64,000 bases of DNA from Nansenia antarctica (GCA_963989245.1 OZ022342.1:17323980-17387979), one strand, 5' to 3'; shown: positions 10,901 to 21,298, counted from the stretch's first letter. Numbers and translations: made by a program. The notes: generated by a model from the sequence alone, not told the origin.

Positions 10901-11636
10901 TACTCCGCTGACCGCTGAGTTGGAGCTAGCTCTGCCTGCACCTGTGGCCATGGCCTACACCCAACTGAAGGTGAAGGAGGAGGAGCCAGAGCCGGAGCTA
11001 GAGGCGGAGCCAACGGAGAGCAGCGGAGTTGTGGTGTTGTTGGACGACCCCGTAGCCGAAGACACGAAACCACGCATCCGTAAAAGTCCGTTCAAACACG
11101 GCAAGAAAAGGCGAAGGAACTTACAAGGAAAGTGGTGCAAACAGAAGCAGAAACCGGGAGAGGAAAAGTTAAGACGTCAGGCTATATCGCCCGAAGGCGG
11201 GGCAAGTCCGGACGGCGTCGAAGACGATGTTAGCGAAAACATAAAACAGGTCCCCACCTCAAGCCTTAAATTCCTCGGGTCGAAAAGACCCAGATCCCGG
11301 CCTAAAACGTTGTCGAAGCAGGTGGAAATGGACCTGACTCAACAACTGTTATTGCAGGACGTGAAAGAGGACACCGTGGACGACGAAGACATGACGTCGG
11401 ACTCCCTCGACGCCCAGCCGGGCAAATCAAAGTTCGCCAAACACATAAAGCACTTCATCATGCCGGTGGTCAGCGCCCGGTCCTCGCGGGTCATCAAGAC
11501 CCCGCAGAGGTTCATGGACGACACCGGCATGTCCGTTCTGCCGCGGAGAAACTCCCTCAAATTACAAAGGACACTATCACCTCATACCTCACGCTGCTGG
11601 AGCAGCCTAGCCAGTGTGCCTTCCATAGTTAAATGA
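7959..11636 (+). CDS. Gag-protease polyprotein fused to a KMT2 (MLL) family fragment
   Basis: Single intact ORF of 1225 residues; the ATG at 7959 (MAERSQPDETD) is the first in frame after the PBS. Residues about 104-217 are a highly charged coiled coil built from repeats of ERERLQMEGAERAAERQRQEAL. Residues about 320-511 are the BEL Gag region (DUF1759). Cys/His knuckles follow: CPYC at 570-573, CWNC-x3-H-x4-C at 603-615, CNRC after it. Residues about 670-840 match the BEL aspartic protease (DUF1758) with LDDGSERT at 694-701. BEL-type pol linker continues to about 920 (LWTLDVAPYKNEKLYVRSKED, then LLKAKTVRIEV), where reverse transcriptase should begin. Instead there are three STSPVSKPNRRR-type repeats, a basic and acidic low-complexity part, then KFAKHIKHFIMPVVSARSSR with VIKTPQRFMDD at 1158-1188, a signature of KMT2B/KMT2A. 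CXXC, PHD and SET domains are absent. Function of the fusion is unknown; nuclear targeting of a Gag fusion is conceivable. Confidence 0.88.
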   Translation: MAERSQPDETDIKEHQPEDEMAEQQGFAVETEEQEGEARSDSACGRKREGLSLNDLPPSTARSRPSSCRSVASSRSRVSVGSSASGADSMHSRGSSAALSECMRHQAEMALERERLQFERERLQMEGAERAAERQRQEALERERAAERQRQEALERERIQFERERLQMEGAERAAERQRQEALERERLQMERDRLQMEREQLHAEKMEAVMQTMRDVCISRAPSARSSRASSARPSRVPSPEPPADGSMTPAMTVQLQAQLTTLEEEDQGPDRYAAQREPASLPGRGAIPQERSTPLGPPVNQKACRPDTQTVTPAPIIHYRMFPQVEGPKFPFFKDEDRSQYVELRICLDTLLDDSCSESYKYVILLQHVRNPRAHNMVLAHASAPTPYTRALADLDARYGRPWNHALAELQALEQQAPIKDERALDDFALRVHTLVGMLKTQGPAGASEINSTSNVERLLRKIPRFRQERFRRQQRVRNPGKLGLSMAAFAEFLLEEVHDTNVDAMGYAEPKKEREKGDRWDRPSSNRGRPVGVLHTEEEPRRERKARPEGKDSSQPPQKGRRGPPPCPYCTSEHWFNECSDFNNLSTEAKQRWLEENKRCWNCGRDHLAKNCTLRRKCNRCEEVHLNILHEVSLARSTEGTRSPRSGSAPEEETPVYYLDPTQSSGSKVLLKVVKVRLHHNNAVYDTYAVLDDGSERTILLQEAVRQLGLQGTEEKLTLRTIRRDLKEVTGARINFSISPAGRPSDRYRLQNVFTADQLALSRYDYPLERLRARYSHLRRVDLHPIEGAEPTLLIGSDNAALIVSLRPPLRGPRGCPMAVKTALGWALQGATEWRDRDGRATSSLHVRTEEVQTINCLHTSVDSMNAALLDNVQKLWTLDVAPYKNEKLYVRSKEDVYAIDLLKAKTVRIEVQGVKRTSTSPVSKPNRRRSTSPVSKPSRRRSTSPLSKPRRKRSTSLSVRKRSAQRRKTPAVPEPDDTPLTAELELALPAPVAMAYTQLKVKEEEPEPELEAEPTESSGVVVLLDDPVAEDTKPRIRKSPFKHGKKRRRNLQGKWCKQKQKPGEEKLRRQAISPEGGASPDGVEDDVSENIKQVPTSSLKFLGSKRPRSRPKTLSKQVEMDLTQQLLLQDVKEDTVDDEDMTSDSLDAQPGKSKFAKHIKHFIMPVVSARSSRVIKTPQRFMDDTGMSVLPRRNSLKLQRTLSPHTSRCWSSLASVPSIVK
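10720..11636 (+). pseudogene. Captured KMT2B-like segment within the BEL ORF
   Basis: Three 12-residue repeats (STSPVSKPNRRR type, 36 bp each) begin near 10726. Next come a Lys/Arg-rich block, an acidic block (KEEEPEPELEAEPTE) and a basic block (FKHGKKRRRN). The diagnostic part is 11430-11522, reading KFAKHIKHFIMPVVSARSSR then VIKTPQRFMDD. From memory this matches the region of human KMT2B upstream of its CXXC domain almost residue for residue; KMT2A has a similar stretch. No introns interrupt it, as expected for capture through RNA. The left border of the capture is approximate. Whether the repeats belong to kmt2b or arose in the element is not known. Confidence 0.75.
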
Positions 11637-11644
11637 AACCGAGG

Positions 11645-11659
11645 GTTTCATGGGGCGGC
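11645..11659 (+). other. Short G-rich tract before 3' LTR (candidate PPT)
   Basis: TTTCATGGGGCGGC precedes the TGTTATG of the 3' LTR. It is a weak polypurine tract; its position is its main support. Confidence 0.4.
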
Positions 11660-12737
11660 TGTTATGAAGGCCCACAATTTAGAGCCAGTTAGTTTCCCCA
11701 AATCAGCCCTGTTTTGCCCCTGTTATTTCCTTGATTGTTTTCCATGCTGTTCATGTACGTTTTCATGAAGGTGTGTGTATTGTTATTGTAATTGTATGGG
11801 TTCTGTCTTGGATTTGTTCAGTGTTGTGCAAGCGCCAGATTAGTGGGCGTGGTTTTGATTGGCGTACGTGACCGGATGTATGATTGGCGTACGTGACCGG
11901 ATGTATGTTCGGTTGGTATATATAGCGACGGAAGTGGTCTGTGCGTTAGAGTGACGAGAGTGAGAAGGAGAAGGAGAAGGAGCCAGAGGTGGAGATAGAG
12001 TACATCACAGAGGAACCAGAGATCTTCGACCCCAACTTCATCGTCTTCAAGAGGATCTTCGAGGCCTTCAAGCTGACAGACGACGTGAAGAAGAGTTCGG
12101 AGTTTTAGTGAGTTAACAGCGCTAGCCCAGTTTAGCTGTGTCACCGTTAGCCAGCCTTGCTAGCCGCCGGCTGCTAACGTTGGCGCATAGCGAGACCCAA
12201 GCCGGACAGAGCCGTCGCCTCCGAGGTGGATTGCGACCGACCGCTGACACCACCGGAGCTGACCGTGGACCACCGGACCTGAACCATTCACACCTCGTCG
12301 TTTGCCACGAAGAAGCCCCTTTCCCTTCGAATTGCAACGTCACTCCCCCCCCTTGTCTGCTGCCTTCCTCGAGTCACATGCGAGCTCCAACCAGGCCTCA
12401 ACGCGCTCATTTCAGTCCGGGACTCTAAGCCTTTTCAGGCCAGGTACTGTGAGTGAGTAAGTGAGTGTGTGTGTGGCCGGCGGGGAGGGAGTATATTGGG
12501 ATGTATATATAATTTGTATAAATAAATGTGTTTGTTCATATTCGATACAGTGCTGTGTGTTTAGTTGTCTGTTAGCTAATGCTAATGCTAATGCTAATGC
12601 TAATGCTAGTAATGCTAGTCTAAAGGGTTGCTGGCGCCCCCTGCCTCTATCCTCCTACACTGCCGATTTAGCTCAGAGTTAGTTAGATAACCAGCCCTTC
12701 CTAAATTCTACAGTCCTTTAGCTACTCCCTGGTTACA
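11660..12737 (+). mobile_element. BEL 3' LTR (1078 bp)
   Basis: Same as the 5' LTR throughout the stretches compared, except for one additional GCTAAT unit (five instead of four near 12580). It carries the same 25-bp duplication, TATA box, SF3B2-like fragment and AATAAA signal (about 12520). Confidence 0.92.
11950..12108 (+). pseudogene. SF3B2 coding fragment inside the 3' LTR
   Basis: Exact repeat of the fragment at 7139-7297 (offset 4811), with the same TAG end. Here the frame lies downstream of the long ORF. In a full-length transcript starting in the 5' LTR it would fall in R and so appear at both ends of the RNA. Confidence 0.82.
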
Positions 12738-12742
12738 GTCAC
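12738..12742 (+). repeat. Target site duplication GTCAC, right
   Basis: Matches 6844-6848. Solo-LTR sequence continues at ATTACGAAATAATAATCCC. Confidence 0.9.
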
Positions 12743-13101
12743 ATTACGAAATAATAATCCCACCCCCCCTTTACAGGTGCTAAGCACCTCAAAGTTCAGT
12801 GGGTGTTGCTCACTCTAAACTGGGGGGCTAGACAGCAGGTAAATCCTACGTGTATGCAAGATGTAAACCAAGGGTTTATCTCAAGTAGTCGTCTCTTCCT
12901 GGGTGCACAAATAAACATAAATAGTTGAAACAGAACATGGAATACAACTTTAAGTGCTATCAAATCATAAAGTACAAAAAGTAATATAACAAATGGAAGC
13001 TTTCACATTTCAATAATAATAAACATCTAAATTAACAAAACAGAGAAGAAAACCAAACCAAACAAGTACTCTTCCCACCAGAGCCCTGCCACAGCTCAAA
13101 C

Positions 13102-13278
<177 letters not shown>

Positions 13279-13457
13279 CTGAGGACACAGAGCTATTTAT
13301 AATGAAGGAACAGGTTGATTGTTGATCAGGAACAGGTGTGGAATGATGGGACTGGAACCAAGCACGCATCTGACAAATGTAGGAGAATGACAACAGGGAG
13401 AGACAAAATAACACAACGCAACATAAATGAAACATATAAAACCAACATGGTACGTAA

Positions 13458-13459
<2 letters not shown>

Positions 13460-13490
<31 letters not shown>
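13460..13490. repeat. (GT)n, right half of the split tract
   Basis: Continuation of the GT run at 6631-6675 after removal of the nested LTR elements. Confidence 0.9.
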
Positions 13491-13492
<2 letters not shown>

Positions 13493-13874
13493 CTGCCTCT
13501 TTCTTACTGCACTACATGAGAGCAGTGATGCTGCTGCTGCTGCTACTTCGCTACGGTCACACTGGCCTGGAGTCCTGGGTGACCCAACACTAAGCTGGGG
13601 ACAGAAAGGGATACTGCCAAATCCTGATGCTCAGTTTGTTTTGTGCTTATGAATGCTAAGAGAGGTCAACATCACTGGTGAATGAGAAGGAGCTTCCTTC
13701 CAAGTGTTCCAGGCGTATCATATCCATTCCAGAGCCATGCTGGGGGGCTTGGCTGCTGTACTGCTGTACTCGCTGTACTCCCACCCTTTACAACACAACA
13801 CACCATATTAATACATATTAACTATTCCTACTTAATAATCCAAATCTTTTCTCAAACAGAATATTACTATCATG
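13491..13874. other. No gene seen
   Basis: Unique-looking sequence with a short CTG run (13526-13545). The ORFs are short and start inside the GT repeat. Confidence 0.5.
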
Positions 13875-14852
13875 TATAGTCAAAAATATTGGCACCCCTG
13901 CACTTCTGTCAGATGATGCACCACTTCTCCCAGAAACAATTGTTGCAATTACAAATGCTTTGGTATTCATGTTTATTCCTTTTGTTTGCATTGGAACAAC
14001 ACAAAAGAGCAGAGAGACAAATCTGATATCATTCCACGCAGAACTCCAAAAATGGACTGGACAAAATGATTGGCTAATTATTCCAAATTATTATTATTTA
14101 AAATGTTTAAAAAGTAATTGTATTTCAAGCATGTAATGCTTCTTTAATTTGTATTTAAACTCACCTGTGACAAGTTACACATACTGATACTGACAATATA
14201 GAAATCACACTTGAAGTTAAAATGGAGAAAAGTTGACTCAACCTTTGTGTTGTGTGTCTGTGTGTACCACACTGAGCATGGAGAAAAGAAAGAAGAGCAA
14301 AGAATTGTCAGAGGATTTGAGAGCCAAAATTGTGGAAAAGCATGGACAATCTCAAGGCTACAAGTCCATCTCCAGAGATGTTAATGTTCCTGTGTCCACT
14401 GTGCGCAATGTCATCAAGACATTTACAGCCCATGGCACTGTAGCTAACCTCCCTGGACGGGAAGAGAAACATTTATGAAAGATTACAATGGAGGATTGTT
14501 TGAATGGTGGATAAAAAACCTAGATCAACTTCCAAACAAATTCAAGCTGACCTGCAGACACGGGGTACAACAGTGTCAGCTCGCACTATCCGTCGCCATC
14601 TAAATTAAATGGGACACTATGGTAGGAGACCCAGGAGGACCCCAGTGCTGACACAGAGACATAAAAAAATCCAGACTGGAGTTTACCAAAACCTACGTGG
14701 GGAAGCCAAAATCAACCTGGGAGAATGTCCTGTGGACAGATGAGACCAAAATAAAAGTCTTAAATGTAAAGTTCATCATTGTAGTGTTTACAGAATCTGT
14801 GTTACACATCTGTGGCGCGATCTCAAAACAGCAGTTGAGAGAAGGCACCCTT

Positions 14853-14857
<5 letters not shown>
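13875..14857 (+). pseudogene. Tc1-like transposon with decayed transposase
   Basis: The left terminus reads TATAGTCAAAAATATTGGCA. The transposase begins at ATG 14278 (MEKRKKSKELSEDLRAKIVE) with a helix-turn-helix region (YKSISRDVNVPVSTVRNVIK). A stop follows at 14476, then frame changes. Later landmarks are the WENVLWTDETKI motif with a catalytic Asp (about 14718-14755) and a C-terminal RDLKTAVERRHPSN (about 14815-14857). Sequence between these two landmarks is missing. The right terminal repeat is not visible because a (CA)n tract follows. Confidence 0.85.

Positions 14858-14900
<43 letters not shown>
14858..14900. repeat. (CA)n microsatellite
   Basis: CA run ending the Tc1 remnant. Confidence 0.95.
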
Positions 14901-14902
<2 letters not shown>

Positions 14903-15190
14903 CTCCTCTCGCCTCTATGCTCTCTCGCTCCCTGCTGCAAGTGATAATTCAGGCTTACTATCTCATAGTTGCTGTAGATAAGAACATGACAGTCAAGACA
15001 AGTTATGGTCACAATACTGTCATCACTAGTGAGATCTATATACACATATACTGTATACAGTATACTGTACTGTAGACTGTTGGTAATTGATAGTAAACTA
15101 TGGGCCTACTCATGTAACAAGCATTCTAGTTACTCATTTGTACAATGTACTTACACTGTACTTAGGGTTATTGGTAGGATTAGGGCTACA
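14901..15190. other. No gene seen
   Basis: AT-rich; contains TATACAGTATACTGTACTGT-type palindromic stretches at 15050-15080. Confidence 0.4.
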
Positions 15191-15370
15191 TATACATTTA
15201 CATTTTTGACATTTAGCAGATGCTTTTATCCAAAGCGACTTACAACAAGTACATTCTAAAGTAAGTGAAACATCAATACATCAGTCATCATAATAATAAT
15301 ACAAATATATATGCTAGGACCAGGTGCAATTGGCAGTCACAATGCTAGAAGAAGGAAGGATGACTTTTTT
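15191..15370 (-). repeat. SINE-like repeat with teleost tail (copy 1)
   Basis: ATTTAGCAGATGCTTTTATC followed by CAAAGCGACTTACAA is the complement of the tail shared by many teleost SINEs. The later part (GGCAGTCACAATGCTAGAAG) recurs at about 17478, so both are one family. No A or B box is seen here. Confidence 0.7.
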
Positions 15371-16241
15371 TTGTTTTTTTTACAAAATAAATAAATACTT
15401 ACACTGTAGATACAAGAGTAATGTCAATAGTAAAACATTCAAACAAGAGTTCAAACTACTGTAGGAAAGATACAGACGAGTAGAAAGATAAAATAAATAA
15501 AAAAGATGGATTACATCAAATGAGGATGAAAGATAAATCCATATTTGGAGGGAAGAGTAAGAGTTAGGGTTAGATGATCTACTCATTGTTAGTATTGGCG
15601 GATAACAAATGATCTTATTCCGTTACATTCCAATGGAATGGACCAGCAGAAACAGTATCATTTGTCTAAAGGTTTATACAAACCCCTCTCTGATGCACAT
15701 AATATGGGAGTAGAGGGTCTTATCTGTCCTGGAGAAGGGTGGTGGATACTCAGCTAACCAATCTCCCTCCCTCCCATTACCGTTAATCCCCCCCAAAATG
15801 GACAAATAGCTTTCTATCTACGAGATAGCTTGTCAAGCGTCCGGTGTGCTGGTCTGTGTGTGAGACTAGCCAGATTAAAATCAAGTCTGGAGTCTGTGTC
15901 TCCCGTACTGTACAGCACATGCTCAGTGTAATGAACACTTTGCGGTGGGCTTCAGTACATACAGTAGGTGTAGAGGACCTTGTAGGGTAATGGACCGTCC
16001 ATCAGGGAGTGGAGAGGGAGGTACTGATGGGATACGATAACGAAAAGCTTCTGAATAACTTCACGATAACATCACTTTAATAGAGTATCTCATGTCAGGT
16101 AGTGTACTCTATGCTTACTATAAGAATTGTAAAAAAAAGAAACATACATGAGCCCCTTCACAGTGGAATGCCAGAATCAGTTACCTTTGATATGCAGTTC
16201 CCACAGGGCTTGGATGGAGAATGCTACATTTTGGTAGCCAT
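15371..16241. other. No gene seen
   Basis: AT-rich sequence with poly-T near 15366 and no convincing ORF, exon or element border. Confidence 0.4.
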
Positions 16242-16380
16242 CAGTGGAGGCTGGTGGAGGTGGAATTCGGGGAAACAGGCTCATTTGTAATGCATGGAAT
16301 GGAAGTCTTTGAGACCATTCCTCATTTCATTCCATGCATTTCAATGAGTATTTCCTCCAATTTCTTCCTCCACCAGCCTC
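16242..16380. mobile_element. Palindromic hAT MITE (GGAGGCTGGTGGAGG family)
   Basis: Left arm CAGTGGAGGCTGGTGGAGG; right arm TTCTTCCTCCACCAGCCTCA. Between them ATGCATGGAATGGAA pairs with CATTCCATGCAT. The whole element folds back on itself and has no coding capacity. Confidence 0.85.
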
Positions 16381-17348
16381 ATCGTATACTAGTGATCAAA
16401 TTACTTACTACAATAATGGCAATTGACATAACAAATTGGATTTGTTGGTTATAAGGAGAAAGCAGTCACGTTGTTTTTGTTTATTAAAGTATTTAAATAC
16501 CTCAGCAACACCTACTACCGTATAATAGTACCTATACGGCTTTTAATTTGAAACAGATAGCAAAAGTGTTGAGAAAAAGATGCATTGAAACTGTAATGTA
16601 TGTTGCTGGTTGGTTTTACCAACAGATCATTTTCACATAGTGGTGGCATGGTGGTGGCATATTGGATATTCTTAATGGAATCTAGGATCCCATCGAGTGT
16701 CTGTCACACAAGGATGAGCAAATCATGATCAATCATTATTAACCATAAAATAACATTTTGGAGGCCAATATAACGTAGTGATAACTGATAACGTAGTGAT
16801 AACGTTAATATAATTTGGTCATGTGATCATGTGTGTAGAGTCCACTGTATCATATCCATAACCTTCTTAACCTGTCCAGTCCTTTCTCTATGCTTCAGTG
16901 TTTTTATAGCCAATTCTTCAGCAGTAAGTAGTAGGCTCAATTCTAAGCTTAGTTTCTTGATGTGTTCAGATCAGACAATTGCATCTGTTGCTCTATGGAA
17001 TGTAGGGGGCAGGTAATTATACGATCTTTCTTCTTCCTGCTCCTTTTTTGCCCATGGGGAAATGTATGACATGTATGACAATCTCATGTGCAAAAATAAA
17101 TGAAATGAAATGTAAACACTTCATCCTTCCTCACTGAATAACAGTCATTGGCATTCAGAAGGTAAATCCATCCATCCATCCAACGCACCTCTCATGAATT
17201 ATTTACCTGGGACATTCGATCAAATGCAAAGAAATTGAGAGTTGTGCACATCAAGCTTCCGAATGATTCGGTCGGCATAATATCCACATAGCCCATCTGG
17301 TCTAAACCTCTCCTGAGAAGATTTTTACCCTTCACTGTGAACCTGCCC
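16381..17348. other. No gene seen
   Basis: AT-rich. Contains a short duplicated AACGTAGTGATAAC (about 16771-16804) and a (TCCA)n stretch at 17166-17180. Confidence 0.4.
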
Positions 17349-17640
17349 AGTGAATTTACGTTTATGTTTTTGACATTTAGCAGACGCTTTTATCCAAAAC
17401 GACTTACAGCAAGTACATTTTCTCTAAAGCAAGTGAATCATCACATCAGTCATCATGAGAAAAACCAGGGGCCGTTGGCAGTCACAATGCTAGAAGAAGG
17501 AAGAATCAGTGAAGGGTGCGGAGGAGAGGGGTGACATGGGAGTATTTGGGGAGATTGAACACAGTATTCAGCAGAGAGGCGGGGACCAAGAGTGCATTGG
17601 TGTAGTCAAAGCGGGAGATCACAAGTGCCTGGACCAAGAG
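17349..17640 (-). repeat. SINE-like repeat with teleost tail (copy 2)
   Basis: CATTTAGCAGACGCTTTTAT followed by CCAAAACGACTTACA, then the same downstream part as copy 1 (GGCAGTCACAATGCTAGAAG), extending about 130 bp further. It then runs into CT-rich low-complexity sequence at 17660-17890. Confidence 0.7.
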
Positions 17641-17659
17641 TTGCCGTGCTTCTCTCGTG

Positions 17660-17892
17660 TGCTGCTATGTCGTGCTGCTCCCTCCTTCCTCTCTCCTTTC
17701 TCCCTCTCTCCCTCCCTTCCTATCTCTCGCTCTCCCTCCATCATCTCACCCGTCCCCCTATTTCCCTCCCTCCCTCTCTATCTCTCTCCCTCTCTCCCTC
17801 CCTCTATCTCTCTCTCTCTCTCCTCTCTCCCAGCCTTTCTCCCTCCCTCCCAATCTCTCTCCCTCCCTATACAGTATCTCTCCCTCTCTCCT
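17660..17892. repeat. CT-rich low-complexity block
   Basis: (TCTCCC/TCCCTCCC)-type sequence. It produces three overlapping Ser/Pro/Leu-rich ORFs that are artefacts of composition. Confidence 0.8.
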
Positions 17893-17945
17893 CATTACAT
17901 TATAATGAGTCCGTCCTTTGATTTCTACCTCCACCAGCCTCCGCT
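17893..17945. mobile_element. hAT MITE, right half only
   Basis: ATTATAATGAGTCCGTCC then GATTTCTACCTCCACCAGCC. The left arm has been replaced by CT-rich repeat. Confidence 0.75.
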
Positions 17946-18634
17946 CACAGTTAGGTAATACTACAAGCTACGGGATGAACCTTTCTCCGGTCCTGACCTG
18001 TGGTCTGGATGAAGCAGCTGGAGCTGATATCCAGGCTGTCTCGCATGGCTTCACGTTTCAAAAGCGGGGCGGCGGCGTGGTGAGAGTTAACTAGTCTGCT
18101 GTCCACGACAGTCCTCTATAGGCTCTCCTGCCAGACTCCAACAAGATTAGGAGTCAGAGGGAAATAACTTAACTCAAAGGGATGGATTATTGGAACTAGA
18201 TTTAGCCAAGTGTGATAAGTGTGTGATTTCATCAAGGACTAAGCTTCACCTAGGTCCAGGAAACTGCCTCAAAAGAATTGTCTCAGACCAGACGAGAAGT
18301 GAGGATCAGAGGGTCAGAGCACAGAAATAACAAAGATTGGCGAGAGACAGCACAGCGGTGTCTGTGTGGGTGTGGATGTGTGTGTGCATGTGTGTGCATG
18401 TGTGTGTGTTGTGGTTTCTGCTCCATGTGTAGCTAATGGACATTCCTACGTGTTAGCGGACAGCTTTAAAGGCCTGTGGTTCAACAGGGGGCTTGCTGTT
18501 TTGATCTGCTGGGATTACAGTCAGCCTGTCTGTCAACAGGTGTGGAGGTTTAGATGAACAGGGTCTGTTTACACAGGGAAGGGAACACCCAGGATATATC
18601 TATTAATCTGATCTGTCTGTGGACAGACACACGG

Positions 18635-18639
<5 letters not shown>
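17946..18639. other. No gene seen
   Basis: Near-unique sequence with a degenerate GT stretch at 18360-18412. No exon recognised. Confidence 0.4.
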
Positions 18640-18688
<49 letters not shown>

Positions 18689-18755
18689 TGTGTGTGTGCG
18701 TGCGCGTGCGTGCGTGCGCGTGCGTATGTGTGCGTGTGCATGTGCATTACTATAC
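18640..18755. repeat. (GT)n with GC-interrupted right part
   Basis: Pure GT to about 18685, then GTGCGTGC-type variation. Confidence 0.95.
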
Positions 18756-19170
18756 AATTACTTATCAATATTAGTAATTATAACAATAAACAATTTATTA
18801 CGGAAATGCAAATACCATGTCTCATGAGATACAGTATATCTACAATAACACATTAACCACTTACAAATAAAATAAATAAATAAGATTGTACAGAGATGTA
18901 CAGTAGCTTAGATCAGGATCATTTAGAACCCAAAGCTGGTGTGCCAGCTACTAGCGTTGGATCACCTCCTCCAAAGTCCTGTATGTATACAGTACAGGAC
19001 ATAAAACACTGACATCGCTGCATAACATCTCCAAGGGTCTGTTCTTAGCCAGCATACTGGTCTCTCCCATTACCCCGAATCCTTATACGGGGAGATAAAC
19101 CTCAACACAAGTGGCAGCAGACCAATGTGCTGATAAAGAAGAAGCAATGCCTTTACAATAACTTAGTTGA

Positions 19171-19311
19171 TATAATGCCATTTAGCAGACCCTTTATCCA
19201 AAGTGACTTACAGTACAGTGAATGCATACATTTTGTTGTATGTATATGGTCCCAGCAGGAATCGAACCCACAACCTAGCACCATGCTCTACCAACTGTGC
19301 CACACAAGACA
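19171..19311 (-). repeat. tRNA-derived SINE with A and B boxes
   Basis: On the minus strand the head reads TGGCACAGTTGGTAGAGCA (A box, 19285-19303) and GGTTCGATTCC (B box, about 19258-19268), both matching pol III internal promoters. It ends in the TAAGTCACTTTGGATAAAGG tail followed by TCTGCTAAATGGCAT. Length (about 140 bp) and layout match tRNA-head teleost SINEs. Confidence 0.85.
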
Positions 19312-20628
19312 ACAATGTTAACGGCTTTATACTGTACAGGGAGTTGGAAATACATGTAGTAGCATTCTTTCACATGACTGAAATAAACATGCAATTGAAA
19401 CTGTACATCATCGAGTCTTCAAGAGACATAGGACATTGTTATTAAAGCCAACTGCCACTGTACTGTTGAAAACTCCATAATCTATACTATAGCAGAATAG
19501 CCGAGATTCAAAAATGTAAACTATGTTCCTTCCATCTTTGATATTCATTAGGGAAAGGTTAACATCTGTGCTGTGCTGGGGGTGAGGGTGGGGGCGGGAA
19601 GGACAATATGGCTGTTTCCATGGCATCTCCCCACCTCACTGTATAGGATCCTAGCGACAAACAACCTCCATACAACCGTCTTCTACCTTTTTACCTTTTA
19701 ATTTTATAAATGGTATCAATCAGTATGAATAATGTACCAACGGCAGCAACATTGGTACATTGTATTGCCGCCAAGCAATAGTAAATAAACCTTCTCTCAT
19801 GGTTGTCCCTACCCCCCTCTCTTCACCAGTGCTCCTTATGCCTGCTTAGTTGTCAGTGCTCCCTACAGTAGTTTACACTTAACAGCTGTGATCATCTGCC
19901 ATGTCGTGTTGTTTACGGATTCCAGGCACAATGTTCTGCTCTCAAAAGTCCTGTAGGACGTTGAGCACAGCAACACTGTCTTTAAAAAGTCCTGTAGGAC
20001 GTTGAGCACAGCAACACTGTCTTTAAAAAGGCTCTGCAATGTAGCCAGCAGGAACATCTCATAAACAGCGGTGAGAGATGAGACGTTAAGTCTACAGCTG
20101 AGGTGCCGCAGTAAAATGCACTGCCAGATGGGGGCAGTGTATACGCACAGCCTTCACACAGGACTAAATCTCATAATGTAACAGACAAAGGTATGTTTAA
20201 TTTCGTATGACAATAATAAAAAAATAAAAACATTCTCAAATGAAAATTTTAACAGGCAGAGTATTTCTAGCAGAGATTCCATTCTGCTTTTAACTCTCAG
20301 AGAATGTAATTTCTTTTGGCAAATAACACAGTGGAATGATAGTATTTGATATGTCGACATATAAGATCATGCTTCATGTTCTTGTAAGAAATGTGCTTTG
20401 GTGCCTGGTATTGACACAGTACATACATATTTTGTAGGGGACGAAAACACATTCACATTTACAGTACATACTGTACATCAAAATGTCTGTATTATAGAGA
20501 AGGAGGGAGGTTGTGAGCTATATAAATACAGTACCTCATGTTTTCCAAGACAGCAAAGCGACAAAGTGACAACAAGTCTGACCACACTCATACTCATACT
20601 TACACATGCAAAAAACACACATAACACA
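19312..20628. other. No gene seen; contains a 41-bp direct duplication
   Basis: Positions about 19944-20029 hold two copies of a 41-bp unit (AAAAGTCCTGTAGGACGTTG followed by AGCACAGCAACACTGTCTTT). The rest shows no exon or element. Confidence 0.6.
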
Positions 20629-20753
<125 letters not shown>

Positions 20754-21246
20754 TTAAGTAACGTTCCAAGCATGCATACATAAAACAGGTCTTTCGTACA
20801 GGCTAATGCGCACAGGAAAAATTAGAACCATTCTAAACATTTAGACTGTAGCAAGTGAGTAACATAACACGATGGGACCATTTTAGAACACTTCAGAGTT
20901 GGCCGGCAGGCTTGTGAAATTGTCTGTATCCTGTATGTGGTACAGAGTGTTCCATAGTTCCTTGGTCTTAATCGCCTACAGCAACAATAAATCAGCACCA
21001 TTTTTTAAGAGAGCTCCCTTGCAGATATCACCTAGTCAAAGGCCAGCAAAGAGAGACAGCTTCTGGATAGACATATGTATCTGCAGAAGCTATGTTGTGG
21101 TAAAGTACAGTAGCTCTTTTCCTAATGTTGTTGTCATGTGACTGACTAGTCTAATCTAAATCTATTGTACTGTACAGTTTGTTTTTCGCCCTGGTGTGGT
21201 CAGTCAGTTTGTCCAGGTATCTCTGTAAACACTGTAGCTAGCCTCT

Positions 21247-21298
<52 letters not shown>

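Larger units (their letters stand above)
6849..12737 (+). mobile_element. BEL/Pao-type non-autonomous retrotransposon with captured host sequence
   Basis: Complete 5.9 kb insertion: 5' LTR 6849-7920, PBS 7923-7940, one long ORF 7959-11636, short purine-rich stretch, 3' LTR 11660-12737, flanked by GTCAC on both sides. Gag and protease regions are of the BEL/Pao type (DUF1759, zinc knuckles, DUF1758). Reverse transcriptase, RNase H and integrase are missing; a KMT2-like segment stands in their place. The LTRs differ, by eye, by a single 6-bp unit, so the insertion is young. Mobilisation would need enzymes supplied by an autonomous relative (inference). Confidence 0.9.

Noticed and set aside
17509..17958. 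Ser/Pro/Leu-rich ORFs in three frames
   Set aside because: CT-rich low complexity; all frames open by composition.
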